Of a DNA stretch of 64,000 nucleotides, positions 23,690 to 34,845 are shown in pieces. The notes beneath the pieces were generated by a model, which saw only the letters and a list, made by a program, of their open reading frames with translations, was not told the origin of the DNA and did not search any database. The DNA lies in contig JARKIP010000051.1 in NCBI GenBank assembly GCA_029990175.1, forward strand, positions 1,364,001-1,428,000, in the 5' to 3' direction. The position numbers and the translations under genes were made by a program. Every line of letters starts with the position of its first letter. Position 1 is the stretch's first letter. Source of the stretch: Petunia secreta. Taxonomy: Eukaryota; Streptophyta; Magnoliopsida; Solanales; Solanaceae.

Positions 23690-23930
23690 ACATCTTTTCA
23701 GATGTGTAAACATATTTTCTGCATGTTTACACAATTTTGGAGATGTTTTCACGACTGGAAAAGATGTGTACACATCTCGTTTGATGTGTACACATATTAT
23801 AATATGTGTACACATCTCGTTTGCATATAATGTGTACACATATTATTAATATGTGTACACATCAGACGAGATGTGTACACATCTTAATTATATGTGTACA
23901 CGTTTCAACTGATGTGTACACATCATTTTA
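23690..23930. repeat. Array of the palindrome ATGTGTACACAT
   Basis: At least eight copies of the self-complementary 12-mer ATGTGTACACAT, or one-base variants, occur between 23762 and 23925. They are separated by short AT-rich spacers, and more degenerate copies lie upstream (GATGTGTAAACATATT). Because each unit is its own reverse complement, open frames appear on both strands. These are not genes. Confidence 0.9.
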
Positions 23931-23934
23931 TTGG

Positions 23935-24130
23935 AGTGGTGGAGGGTGGTGGGGTGGTGGTTGCTGGTGGAGGGTAATAGAAGGTGGTGGTGGGTAGTGG
24001 AGGGTGGTAGGAGGTGGTAGAAGGTGGCGGTGAGTGGTGGAGAGTGGTGGTGGAATAGTGGATGGGTGGGGGAGGGGGGTGATGGGGGTGAGGGCCGGAT
24101 GGGGGGGGGGGGGGGGTAAGGGTCGACGTG
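23935..24130. repeat. G-rich GGTGG/GGAGG simple repeat
   Basis: Irregular repeats of GGTGGTGG, GGAGGGTGGT and GGGTGG end in a run of about fourteen G near 24098-24115. The strand bias is extreme. Many closely spaced G-triplets make G-quadruplex formation plausible. Confidence 0.85.
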
Positions 24131-24773
24131 GGTGATGAGAGGTGGGGGCTTTGTGTAAATAAAAAAACTTGAGGGGCTTTTAAAATGTTAGTAATTAGTA
24201 CTAATCTTAAAAGTGTCCCTTTTACTTATTTTTTGAGACTTGAGTCCTAAAAAACTATTTAAAGACTTAGGAGTCTTTCTCACCCAAAAATTCCTAGTAA
24301 GACGGGGGGCAGCTTTAGGCCCCAGTGTTCGGAGAGGCCCTATTTTTTATTTTTTTACAGTAATTAGGTATATGTGATATTTTCTTTAGTAAAGTTTGAG
24401 CATTTTACCTAAAAGTTATAAATTTTTAATGAGGAACTTCCTTGATTAATTACTAACGATGGTATTTGACTGATGAGACATGTTAATAGTGTTTTTGAAT
24501 AATGATAAAAATATTTTTAGTATATATGTAAGTAAACTTCTTGTTGCTCACTGTAGATCATATTCTAACAAATCAACAATGATATTGCTCATTTTATTTT
24601 TCAGTATCTTAATCAATTCTTTTACTCCTAATTTGTTAAACACAAGAGCCCATAGACTATAAATTTTTTACTCTGTTGTTGTCAAAAACAAGTTAGGAAT
24701 TGAATAATATTTAGTAAAATAAATTTAAATCAAGTTCAGCTATTCTAAATTTTTAATTAAAATTTATTATGTT

Positions 24774-24867
24774 GATACGTTTACTTCATAGGTATATAGA
24801 TTAATTCAGAATAATTTATTAATACGTTTACTTCATAGGTATATAGATTAATTCAGAATAATTTATT
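24774..24867. repeat. 47 bp direct tandem duplication
   Basis: The unit containing TACGTTTACTTCATAGGTAT and ending AATAATTTATT occurs twice back to back (24774-24820 and 24821-24867), differing only at the first base. The near-identity implies a recent slippage or repair event. Confidence 0.92.
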
Positions 24868-25444
24868 AGAATATAAATATGTCAGCTAGTTGTTCTGTTC
24901 AGGTCCCAATCTCTTCTTAGAAAGCCCCCTTCCCTCTCCTTAAGAAAAAAAGAATGTTGCTTGGTTGAAATAACATTGTAAGAATCTTTCTAACTGACAC
25001 CTCATTCATAATGTCACTCGCGTCTTTTTTTTTTTTCTTTTGAACAAGCCTTCTAAATCCAAATATTTTGCCCTTTTATTTGAGTTGTCAGTCTGATCTA
25101 ATTATGTCAACATGCAAAGAGATAGAAAAAATTAAACTTTAATAAAATTTTAAAGATGAGCTCTTGAAAATGTTTAGTAAACAATAAAAACCTTTATCAA
25201 CAAATATGGGATAATGTTCTTTAGGCGAACAAATCACTAATACTTATGAGTTAAAATATATTCTTGGCATTATTCTGGTAAACATTATATTCGAAAAAAT
25301 TACAAATGTAAAAAGGCATAAAATAAAATGGTCAATTTAATACAAAATTTTGGGTAAAGCGTTTTTTTTTTTTTTTTTTTGTTCAAAAATATTTTGTACA
25401 ATTTTTAGTATCTGTAGAGTAAGTAGTTAATAAAAGTAATAAAG

Positions 25445-25935
25445 TGATAGGAGAAACAAGTTTGGGGACTAAATTCCCATTTTTCTATATATATTTCCAC
25501 ACACCTTTAATAAGCTTGTACATGTATGTATATATATAGCTGCTGAAAGAAGAATAACCTAGCTAACTAACTAGAATAGGACAAAATAGCAAAACTACCT
25601 AAGAATATTTTAGTATACTTGTTCTACAAGAAAAACTTATTTCTAGCACTATTATTTACACAAGAAAAAAAAAAGGCTGATATTAATTTTGGGCCTCCGG
25701 TATTGTGTTGCACATTCTCAGAGTTGTATTATGTCCAGTAGGCCCAACTTGCCCAATTAAACCATTAAGTGACCCGGGCCAATTATATTCAGTCCAAGTG
25801 ACTGAATGTCTTCCTTTGACTGTGTCGTTCCAACTTGTGTCTTTAGTATCCAAGATTAACACACTTCCCACAAATACACCATTAACTTCGGCGACATTAT
25901 CCTCTTTCAATTCTTTCGCCGGAGGTCTGTCTTCA
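25445..25935 (-). repeat. Ale-like Copia 3' LTR
   Basis: Partner of 30684-31165. Next to it on the minus strand is TTGAGGGAGGGTGA (about 25936-25949), the polypurine tract. The RNase H frame reads through the PPT into this LTR before stopping, which lengthens the predicted protein artificially. Confidence 0.92.
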
Positions 25936-27400
25936 CCCTCCCTCAAGTTGGAGACCGATGTTCGGACTCCCAACTTGCCCAGAAAACACCAATGAAGGGG
26001 ACCAGCTAAGGCCTTAGTAAAAAGGTCGGCGATCTGAGCAGAGGATGGTAAAAATGACAGGGAAACGAGACCATCAAGAAGTTTTTCACGAACAAAGTGG
26101 CAATCGAGTTCGATATGCTTTGTTTGTTCATGAAAAACTGGATTTTTAGCGATATGGATTGCCGCTTGATTGTCACAGTGAATGGAAACCGGCAAGGAGA
26201 ATTGAACGGAGAGATCATTAAGAAAGCGAACAATCCAAGAAATTTCGGCAACCAAACGACGAAGAGATCTATACTCAGCCTCCGCCGACGACAAAGAAAC
26301 AACTTGTTGTTTCTTCGATTTCCACGATAAAGGACAACCACCCATGGATAAAAAGAAGCCGCTAATAGATCTGCGGAAATCGGGGCAGGAGGCCCAATCA
26401 GCATCACAAAAACCCAATAATTGAAAGGAATTTTGAGAAGGTAAGAAAATTCCCAACCCTGGATCATTTCTGATATAACGAAGGGTGTGATAAGCAGCTT
26501 GTAAATGACCAGATCTGGGACTTTGCATATATTGGCTTAACGTTTGGACTGCAAAAGAGATATCCAGACGTGTGTGAGTCAAGTAGTTTAATTTGCACAC
26601 CAGACGTCGGTAAAAGGTTGGATCAGGCAAAAGATCTCCGGAATCCAACGAAAGCTTCAAACTTGGATCAAGAGGTGTGGATACAGGTCTTGGAGAAAGA
26701 GAACCAAACTCGGAAAGCATATCCAAAGCAAACTTTCGTTGAGTAACAATCAACCCATCAGGTTCGTGAAGAATTTCCATACCAAGAAAATAACTCACTG
26801 GACCCAGATCTTTAATGCGAACTCAAAATGTAAGAAACTTTTAATTTCCTGTATTTTATTGTCATTGTTTCCTATAATCAGGATATCGTCAACATAAACA
26901 ACAAGGATGGTGATAAGACCTCCAGTCCCTTTGTAGAAAAGGGAATAATCATTAAGAGAAGAAGAAAAACCACGAGAGCCTAGTGCAGAAGATAAGCGGG
27001 CATACCACTAGCGTGAGGCCTGTTTGAGGCCATAGAGTGATTTGCGCCAGCGACAAACATGGGCAGGAGAAGGTGGAGTAACCCCTGGAGGAAATTTCAT
27101 GAACACCTCCTCATCAAGGTCGCCATGGAGAAAGGCATTATTAACGTCTAGTTGAAAAATATTCCAGCCTTTCTTAATGGCAACACTGAGCAAACAACGG
27201 ATGGTAGTCATTTTGACGACAGGTGAGAATGTCTCGGTGTAATCTATACCCTCTTTTGGTATGTCACCACGAAGTACAAGACGTGCCTTTAATCATTCAA
27301 GACTCCCATCAGATTTCAATTTAACCTTATATACCCATTTGAAGGGTAAAGGCTTCTTGCCAGAAGGAAGAAGGACAACATCCCAAGTCTTGTTGGACTA
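25936..27400 (-). pseudogene. Copia reverse transcriptase and RNase H
   Basis: On the minus strand RT starts around 27400 (the region of TLYTHLK in the opposite reading). It shows IFQLDVNNAFLHGDLDEEV and KSLYGLKQASR, then a TAG at about 27006 where RQW is expected (CAG to TAG). VVYVDDILIIGNN follows with the YVDD catalytic pair intact. After a frame change near 26800 the open frame gives YFLGMEILH, LVCKLNYLTHTRLDISFAV, and RNase H with FCDADWASCPD, SWKSKKQQVVSLSSAEAEY and KHIELDCHFVREKL. The frame runs on past the PPT into the LTR. Confidence 0.9.
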
Positions 27401-27992
27401 TAACGCAGCAAGTTCTGAAGCCATGGCAGCTTGCCAACCAGGGTTTGCAGCAGCTTGAAGGTAAGAAACTGGTTCTTGAACTATGCTTAAAGAGTTTAAA
27501 AAATGCTGATTGTGTGATGAAAAAGTATTGAATGAGTATGACTGAAAAGGAATTAAAGGGGGATTAGGGAAAATAACTGTATAGGCTGCATCACAAACAA
27601 AATCAGAGAGATAAGCAGGTGGATTCCTGATCCTGGTACTCCTGCGAGGCGCATGCACTGTAGGAACACCAACATTGGGAGGGGTAGACAGTGGACTAAA
27701 ACTTGGATATGTATCCCTGCTACAACTCAGGTTAGGACCTGGACTGCTGGGTGAATGGGAAAAGTTCTGCAAGAAGTAGAATATTGTACAGGACTAGGAC
27801 TCTGATTGGGAAAAACAGCAGAACTAGGTGACTGGGTATGCTGATCAGATGGAACAAAAATAGGGACAGAGTCCTCAGGATGGGGAAAAGTGGCAGGGAA
27901 CAATTTAGACATAGGTAAGGAGTAAGAGAAAGGGAAAATAGATTAAAAAAATTTCACATCTCTAGAAATAATAACTTGACTGGTTTGCAAGT
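27401..27992 (-). pseudogene. Copia linker between integrase and RT
   Basis: Minus-strand frames rich in Pro and Ser (SPSSPGPNLS and STPPNVGVPTVHAPRRSTRI) lead to SYLQAAANPGWQAAMASEL, the segment that usually precedes the RT. A frameshift near 27730 and stops around 27950 break it from the integrase. Confidence 0.75.
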
Positions 27993-28841
27993 TTAACACT
28001 TCGTATCCTTTTTAGCAAAAGGATACCCTAAAAAAACACCAGGGATAGCTCTAGGCATTAGCTTAACCCTATGTCTAGAAAGAGTAGATATACAACAGAG
28101 AGAGCCAAATTTTTTGAGATGGGAATAGTTAGGGAAAGTGCCAAACAAAACCTGATATGGAGACTGACCATGGAGCACTTTAGAAGGGAACCTGTTTATT
28201 AAATATATGGCAGTTAAGAGACAATCCCCCCAAAATTTCTTAGGTAAATGAGACTGGGAGAGCAAAGCTCTGCATGTCTCAAGCAAATGTCTATGCTTCC
28301 TTTCTACAACCCCATTTTGTTGTGGGGTTCCAACACAAGTAGTTTGGTGAACAATGCCTGATGAAACAAAGAATTGTGAAGGAATGTTCCCAGTACCTAA
28401 CTCATAGGCATTACCTGATCTTATAGTCTTTACCTTGGCAGAAAATTGCCTTTCAATTAAGGATAGAAAACCGTTAAGGGTGGCAAAGGCATTAGACTTG
28501 GTGGTTAAAAAGTAGGTCCATGTAGCCCTAGAGTAATCATCCACAATAGTAAGAAAATAGCTTTCCCCTTTGTATGTAGAAATATTGTAGGGGCCCCAAG
28601 TATCAAAGTGAATAAGTTCAAAATATTGTTTTGATTTAATGGTACTACTAGGGAATGGGAGTTTGGGTTGTCTTGTCATTGGGAAAATATCACATGGAAA
28701 TGAGTGTGCATCATTAGTAGAAAGAGGGATAGTCTTAATAGTCCTCATGGCATGAAAAGGGAAATGTCCCAGTCTGAAGTGCCACAACTTATTGTTATCC
28801 AAACCTTTAGAAATGTGAATTTTATTCATAGTAGAACTCAA
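27993..28841 (-). pseudogene. Copia integrase, second catalytic Asp lost
   Basis: The 282-residue frame starts with the pre-integrase zinc region (LWHFRLGHFPFHAMRTI). The catalytic core follows: IHFDTWGPYNIS (first Asp), VDDYSRATWTYFL, TIRSGNAYELG, TPQQNGVVERKHRHLLE (Glu) and FWGDCLLTAIYLINRFPS. Relatives read RSDNAYELG at the second Asp. Here it is Gly, which would abolish strand transfer even though the frame is open. The C-terminal GVFLGYPF motif ends the domain. Confidence 0.9.
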
Positions 28842-28982
28842 CTGAGATGGAGTAATTCCAATTACATTTGATTGACCAGACTTATGAAAAGGAAAAGACT
28901 CTAGATAGGACTAGAGTTCACTGCACTACATGATAGTACAGGACTTCTAGGACTAAAACACTTAACAGTTGAACTAGGACAA

Positions 28983-30698
28983 CTAGATAAATGAGATATA
29001 GTTGGTTGGCATTCCCAGCACATAGAGCCCTGCATTTTCTTTACCAAGAACCAGTTGCTTCCTCAAAGAAGGGACCTGGATCACACAATCAAATTTAGTA
29101 AAGACCAAACTGCAATCAAGCTCCTTGCAAAGTTGATTCACAGACAAGAGATTATGCTTGAAATTAGGAACATATAAAACTGTGGCAAGTGTAATATCTG
29201 AGGATAAATGAATTGAACCTACACTTGAAACCTTAACTTTGTAGGAGTTTGGAAAATTGACAAGAGTGGGGATAGGTAACTCTCTAATGTTATGCAAAAT
29301 AGACCTATCATGTGTCATATGTTGTGATGCACCAGAGTCTAGGATCCCAAAATTAGAGGTTAAAGTAGAAAAACAATTGGTATAAGTGTGGTGAGCTGCA
29401 CATTTACCCACAAAATTGGCTGAACTGATGCTGGCTTCAGAATGTGCTGCATTTGGACTTGCACACTGTGCTGATTGAAGCATTTGTATCAGTTGTTCAC
29501 ACTGTTCTTTTGTAAAACCCTGGGTATTAACTGGTGCAAATGATGCAGTGTGTGCTATGTTCTCAGGTGCAGTGCCAGGTCTGGCCATGTTGTTGGCATC
29601 ATAAGCTGCATTGGCTTGGGTATTTGGACTCCCTGGTCCTCTCCTGTTCCTGTTGTCTCTTCCATTCAACTTTCTGCATTCTTCTTTCACATGGCCATAA
29701 ATCCTACAGTAAGTGCAGTATTTGTTGCTTTGGTTATTTCTCCTTGCATCATAATTAGAATTCCTGTTGCCATAGTTTTGATTTCTGCCCCTGTTATCAT
29801 AATTGCTTCTCTGGTAGTTTCCCCTTTGTGCATTTGCATTAAGTGCAATAGAATAAGTGGTAACATTGTTTCCAAGATGAATTTCTCTCTGTGTTTCCTT
29901 ATGTAGAACAATAGAATAGGCTTGGGCAGTAGTAGGCAGAGGTTTCATCATGAGAATGTTGCCTCTTATCCCTGAGTATACCTCATTTAGTCCCATCAGA
30001 AATTGAATCAGCTGCTGATCCTCCTGCATCTTTGCATTATGAGCCTTAGCATCGCACTTACATTCACAAGTGCATAGCATAAAGGTATTAAGAACCTTCA
30101 TCTGACCCCATAGCCTCTTCAATTTATTGAAGTAGCTTGCTACATCACTGGTTCCCTGAGTGAGATTGTTGAGTTCTCTTTGCAATTGGAAAATTTTTGT
30201 TCCATCTACTTGTCCATGCCTTTGTTCCAGTTCCACCCATAACTCCTGGGCAGTTTGAGAGTAAAGAACACTCTCTGCAATGTCTCTACTAAGAGAATTC
30301 AATAACCAGGACAATACCATGTCATTACACCTTCTCCATTGTTCAAACAAAGAATCCTCCTTATTAGGCTTCTTAAATTCACCTGTGACAAATCCTCGTT
30401 TGTTTTTAGCTGATAGTGAGATTAATACTCCTCTTTTCCAATCACCATAGCTTGATCCATCAAAATTTATGTTGATTAAATTCATTCCAGGGGAATCTGA
30501 TGATGCCAAGAAGTATGGATGATTGAGATCCATTACTTTTAGAGAAGAAGAATCCTCTCCAGATGCAAAAGATGTAGATCCAACACACAGTGGTGTAAGA
30601 CTACCGGGAGGAAAATTAGTCATGAAGAAAATAGAGAAAAAAAATGGATTCAAATCTGAATTAGAGCACCCGCTCTGATACCATGATAGGAGACACAA
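28983..30698 (-). CDS. Copia gag and protease, open 571-codon frame
   Basis: One open frame. The likely start is the ATG of MTNFPPGSLTPLCVG at about 30623, because the upstream codons lie over the PBS and leader. Gag has the HPYFLASSDSPGMNLI N-terminal block, WKRGVLISLSAKNK, an RT-linked helix region, and a zinc knuckle CTYCRIYGHVKEEC (about 29700). An Asn/Gln-rich linker leads to the protease GILDSGASQHMTHD with the catalytic DSGA. The frame stops at 28983 before the integrase, where a stop and frameshift separate it from pol. This is the best preserved coding part of the element and could still make gag. Confidence 0.85.
   Translation of the reverse strand: MCLLSWYQSGCSNSDLNPFFFSIFFMTNFPPGSLTPLCVGSTSFASGEDSSSLKVMDLNHPYFLASSDSPGMNLININFDGSSYGDWKRGVLISLSAKNKRGFVTGEFKKPNKEDSLFEQWRRCNDMVLSWLLNSLSRDIAESVLYSQTAQELWVELEQRHGQVDGTKIFQLQRELNNLTQGTSDVASYFNKLKRLWGQMKVLNTFMLCTCECKCDAKAHNAKMQEDQQLIQFLMGLNEVYSGIRGNILMMKPLPTTAQAYSIVLHKETQREIHLGNNVTTYSIALNANAQRGNYQRSNYDNRGRNQNYGNRNSNYDARRNNQSNKYCTYCRIYGHVKEECRKLNGRDNRNRRGPGSPNTQANAAYDANNMARPGTAPENIAHTASFAPVNTQGFTKEQCEQLIQMLQSAQCASPNAAHSEASISSANFVGKCAAHHTYTNCFSTLTSNFGILDSGASQHMTHDRSILHNIRELPIPTLVNFPNSYKVKVSSVGSIHLSSDITLATVLYVPNFKHNLLSVNQLCKELDCSLVFTKFDCVIQVPSLRKQLVLGKENAGLYVLGMPTNYISFI
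30672..30683 (-). promoter_or_regulatory. Copia primer-binding site
   Basis: The minus strand reads TGGTATCAGAGC immediately after the LTR end, complementary to the 3' end of initiator tRNA-Met. Confidence 0.9.
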
Positions 30699-31165
30699 GT
30701 TTGGGGACTAAATTCCCATTTTTCTGTATATTTCCACGCACCTTTAATAAGCTTGTACATATATGTATATACAGCTGATGAAAGAAGAATAACCTAGCTA
30801 ACTAACTAGAATAGGACAAAATAGCAAAACTACCTAAGAATCTTCTAGTATACTTGTTCTACAAGAAAAACTTATTTCTAGCAAATATTTACACAAGAAA
30901 AAAAGGCTGATATTAATTTTGGGCCTCTGGTATTGTGTTGCACATTCTCAGAGTTGTATTATGTCCAGCAGGCCCAACTTGCCCAATTAAAACATTAAGT
31001 GACCCGGGCCCATTATATTCAGTCAAAGTGACTGAATGTCTTTCTTTGACTGTGTCGTTCCAACTTGTGTCTTTAGTATCCAAGACTAACACACTTCCCA
31101 CAAATACACCATTAACTCCGGCAACATTATCCTCTTTCAATTCTTTCGTCGGAGGTCTGCGTTCA
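30684..31165 (-). repeat. Ale-like Copia 5' LTR
   Basis: Partner of 25445-25935, with few substitutions and small indels. The TAAAG target duplication follows at 31166-31170. Confidence 0.92.
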
Positions 31166-31280
31166 TAAAGATTGTAGAATAGTATTTAAAAAAAAAATCT
31201 TAACAAAAAATATATTAAGGCCTCTCATCAAAATTTGGCTTTATGCCACGAATAAGGTTGGGCCGCCTCTCATCCTACAA

Positions 31281-32665
31281 GCTTTAGAAAGAGTTAACAG
31301 TAAATCTTGAAAGCATTTCTCTCCTCTTCTGTATTGAGCTTAAAGGACTATCTTTTTAGTATCATAACAGATGCCCTATCCGCGGTGAACTCTCTAATTC
31401 AAACTCTGGAGCTACTCCAAAGGACTTACCCATCTTTAATCTTAGGTGAAGCTGTAGAGATGATTGGCACTCTCCGTTCATGAAAATGCTAGCCACCAGA
31501 AACATGAGTATGAAAAAATTAAAGATGATGTGAGAGATGCCGTGCAACAAGCCGAAGATCAAGTTAAATCAAATATTACACAAATTATGAGTAGGTGGTC
31601 CGAAAGGACTATTCAAGATGAAGCAGGGCTTATACTTCAAGACTTATCGCAAGCGATAGTCAGGATTGATGCAGTTAGAAATTAAGTTGCTCGAACACGG
31701 GTGCGGGTATCCGACACGGGTGCAGATCTAGAGGTCGGATCCGTCGTGATTTAAATTCTAAGCTTTGGGGATATGGATCCTAGTGCGGATACGGGTGCGG
31801 GGATTCGGCTAAAAATAATTCAAAAAAATAAAATAGAGAGTCATAATCTGATCCTACACTTTTTGTTGGCCTTAAGAAACCTTCCCCTTCTGAATTCCGG
31901 TTGAGGTAATGTAGGAAGACATTATTTGAGAGGTAAAGCCTTCAAATTTACCCTTGCTCTGGTTATGATTTGAGGAATCAATTTGTATCTTGTCTCAAAT
32001 TTTTCCATCACTCGTGGTCAAAGTACCCAAAAATGTTTGACCATATCCGGTACGGATCCCACACCCGCACCCTTACTAGTGTCGTGTCGATACGGGTGCG
32101 GCACCGAAAGTGCCATGTCCGAGCAACTTAGGCTAGAAATCACTTGGCCCTCGTTATTGAGAGTAGAATCTGCACCATTGATGGCAATGCGTATGTAAAC
32201 CGTGCTGCTGGAGAGCATTTCTCCAAAATGGGAGATTCTTCGTCCTCAAAACGTACTTCGACTACCCATCTCCAGAATGTTACAGTGGGTTTGGATGATG
32301 CGTTGAAGAAGATTACTGATCGACTACTCAGATCAGCATCCAAGAGAGAAGTCATTCATATTGTGGGAATGGGCGGATGTGGGAAAACCACACTTGCTAA
32401 GAAAGCTCTATGTGATCCCTCAATCAAGTCCCGATTCAACATAAACGCGTGGGTTACAATATCTCAAGAACATCACCTAAGAGAAGTTATGCTAAGCCTT
32501 GTACATAGCGTTACTGGAAGTAACTCAAATCAAGATATGAGTGATGATCACTTAATGGAGGAGGCACGTAGAGCACTGCTAGGCCGAAGGTATCTTATTA
32601 TCATTGATGATATCTGGAGTAGAGAGTTCTAGAATTTGATAGCAAGAGCACTTCCTCATAATGAA
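31281..32665 (+). pseudogene. NLR pseudogene, 5' part (CC and first half of NB-ARC)
   Basis: Collinear with 48897-49858 of the intact NLR. The start region is damaged: a one-base deletion a few codons after the ATG at 31371 gives a stop almost at once. About 33 bp are missing near 31480, and nine near 31525. A MITE interrupts it at 31683-32130. Beyond the MITE an open stretch encodes the P-loop VGMGGCGKTTLAKKAL and kinase-2 YLIIIDDIW. A TAG at about 32630 replaces the Trp seen in the intact copy. The sequence ends at 32665, where a Gypsy LTR begins. The missing downstream half resumes at 46356. Confidence 0.93.
31683..32130. mobile_element. MULE-like MITE inside the NLR pseudogene
   Basis: The 448 bp insert begins TAAGTTGCTCGAACA and ends TGTCCGAGCAACTTA, inverted termini of about 15 bp. 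Further imperfect inverted and direct copies of ACGGGTGCGG follow. Flanks GTTAGAAAT and GCTAGAAAT agree at eight of nine positions, which suits the 9 bp duplication made by Mutator-like elements. It has no transposase and sits in the linker between the coiled coil and NB-ARC. Confidence 0.85.
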
Positions 32666-34631
32666 TGTGACGTTCCTCAAAATTTCCTAAGTTTTAGGAC
32701 ACTTATGGGTATGAGAAATATTTACGTAAAGTCGTTCCTTATGTATGTCGAGGTCCGAGTATTAAGTATACGGTGAACGTGAATTATGATACTATTTTGG
32801 ATGAGGTGTAAATACTCAATAATATTGGAAGTGGAAGGAGGAGTTGTAAAAGGCCAAGAATTAAAACTAATTTATATTGGCTAAAATTTAAATAGTAGTA
32901 TACTGCTAATATATCAAGTAGCCACATAAAAGAGGGCTACTTAACAAAAGAAAATAAAATTCCTATAAGCAAATAATAATATAATAATAAGGGCAAGGGA
33001 AGCAAATCAGACCCACTGGTCTTTACTGGGTTTTCAAGTGCAGACATAAGTAAATAAAGTACCCCCGTAATCAACTACTCTCTTGGCCGAAACTGAAGCA
33101 GGGAAGCATACCATCTCCAATTCAACCTTTAAGTTAACATCAAGGTAAGTTTTTCTTGCAGAGTAGTGAAATTATATCATGATTATACAAATAATTTAGC
33201 ATCTTAATAGACTATATTTATTGGAAAGTTGCTCAAAAACCAAGAAAGTTTAGAATATGAACTAGAGTTCTTGAATTGGAGAAAAGATTGAAACTTTGGA
33301 ATTGATTACGTAAATTGGTGGTTATAGTTGTTGGGTGACGTGAAGTGCGTTCATTGGAGCTACGTATAGGCTTGAGGAGTAATCAAGGTGAGTTGAGATA
33401 TACCCTTTCTAAGGTGCTTTTCTCGCAAAGTGCATATTTTTAAGGTGTTTGATAAATTGTCTTAGAGAAGTTAATGCACGTTTGATTGGAGCGGGCAAAC
33501 GTTCATTATCCATTAATGTTTCCAAGTCGTTCTTTAGTATCAAGTATCTAGAAATATGTTTCATAGCTTCCTTTACATCCCGATCATATACCTTTACTTG
33601 AGTACAATTTCATGAGATTATTTATGTTATTCTATGATTATTATTAAATGATTCAAGATTTATTTGTGTTTGAAAGCTAATGAAGCTATGATGAGATTTT
33701 AAATGAAAGCTTAAGTTCAAATTGAGGCCTTTGGTGCGAAGAAATTTTTTAAATATTTTTGGGAGCTATCTTAAATTCTGAGAATGGTAAACTTGTTCGT
33801 AGCCATAGTCGGGTTGCGGAGCGTGACCATAGTCGGGTTGCGTTTTACCCCGAAACTACCATGGCAGGGTAGGTATGTGCCATAGTCGGGCACTATGTTA
33901 TTTTTCCATAGTCGGGCAATGAATGCTAGCGTGTCAGACTTTGAACTGTGGGACGCCACAGGGATTAGAAAGAGAAAGAAAGTAAGGACGTCAGATTTGA
34001 GTGGTACTCCCTAGAAAGAAAGTATAAGCTATTTTCAAGGTTTAAGAGTTTATTATGATTTAATGTCTAAGCGGTTTTAAAGTATAGTTCATGCACTCAT
34101 GTTTTATTAAGTCTCATTCCGGCCTTAGTGAGGGAGTCGATGATATTCACTGGATGACGAGAGATTCGTTACTCATGTTCCCTTTTCTTAGAACCTACGT
34201 TGGCTTCGTCAACGTAGACGCAGGTCACAGAGGCGATCAGACTACAGGCTAGGACTCTCCCTCACATCCTCAGTTGTTCGTGAGCTCCGCTTTGCTTTCA
34301 GTGGAGACATATCAGTTTTTCCTTACCAGTTCCTTCATTTATTTTATTTATTCAGTTGAGTATTGTCGAGGGTTTCATGTCTCGTGCAATATGACAATCT
34401 TCCAGTTTTAGAGGCTTCATAGACAATGAGTTAGAAGGGTAATGGTGCACATTTTAAGATTTAATGCTTAAAGTATTTCAAAGTTATGTTGACTATTTAT
34501 TTTACGATGCAGAGTTATTATTTATTTAAGTTATTATGAGTTTTTGAAAGATGTATGAAAAGTTTAGCAGGTCTGGTTCACCTGGCCCTCAGGTGTCGTG
34601 TCATAACTCGTTCAGAAAATGGGTCGTGACA
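32666..34631 (+). repeat. Gypsy (Tekay-like) 5' LTR
   Basis: Starts TGTGACGTTCCTC directly at the break in the NLR sequence and ends GGGTCGTGACA just before the PBS. It contains four copies of CCATAGTCGGG at 33800-33920. No partner 3' LTR exists in the window because the element's right end was lost. Confidence 0.85.
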
Positions 34632-34635
34632 AACT

Positions 34636-34647
34636 TGGTATCAGATC
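34636..34647 (+). promoter_or_regulatory. Gypsy primer-binding site
   Basis: TGGTATCAGATC lies a few bases after the LTR end, matching initiator tRNA-Met complementarity except near its end. Confidence 0.8.
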
Positions 34648-34845
34648 AACAGGTTTAGAGAGTCCTAGGGGTCTATGAAACCGTGTCAGTAGAGTCTTGT
34701 TTATGGTTATGAAGCGCGCCATACTTATGAACAGAAGGCTGCAGATATTTAGGAAAAGTCTCGCTTTCTTTCATACTCTAGATCGTGCAATAGAGCTTAA
34801 CTTTAAGAATCCTTTTAATCTATTCATTCTTTTGAATTCGCAGAA

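Larger units (their letters stand above)
23184..25444. other. Inserted AT-rich sequence, no gene recognised
   Basis: Lies between the promoter and coding parts of the NLR pseudogene. It contains pyrimidine-rich DNA (23420-23690), a palindrome array, a G-rich block and a 47 bp duplication, listed separately. The words AGTAAGACGGGGGGCAGC and GGCCCC near 24300 recall the GGCCTCTCATC and GGGCCGCCTCTC sequence at about 31220-31275. The Copia element may therefore have landed in an older insert spanning 23184-31280. Confidence 0.5.
25445..31165 (-). mobile_element. Complete Ale-like Ty1/Copia retrotransposon
   Basis: LTRs of 491 and 482 bp (25445-25935 and 30684-31165) begin TGATAGGAGA and end TTCA. 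They are flanked by a perfect TAAAG duplication (25440-25444 and 31166-31170). The PBS TGGTATCAGAGC directly abuts the right LTR, so the element reads leftwards. Gag, protease, integrase, RT and RNase H are all present in the Copia order. The size of 5.7 kb and the RNase H sequence suit the Ale/Retrofit lineage. Frames are broken in several places, but most of the coding sequence remains open. Confidence 0.93.

Noticed and set aside
23576..23997. ORFs on both strands rich in Tyr, Thr, His, Ile and Cys
   Set aside because: They are translations of the palindromic ATGTGTACACAT array and flanking simple sequence.
30913..31168. 75 to 77 codon ORFs repeated at 25705-25995
   Set aside because: They lie within the two Copia LTRs and show no domain.
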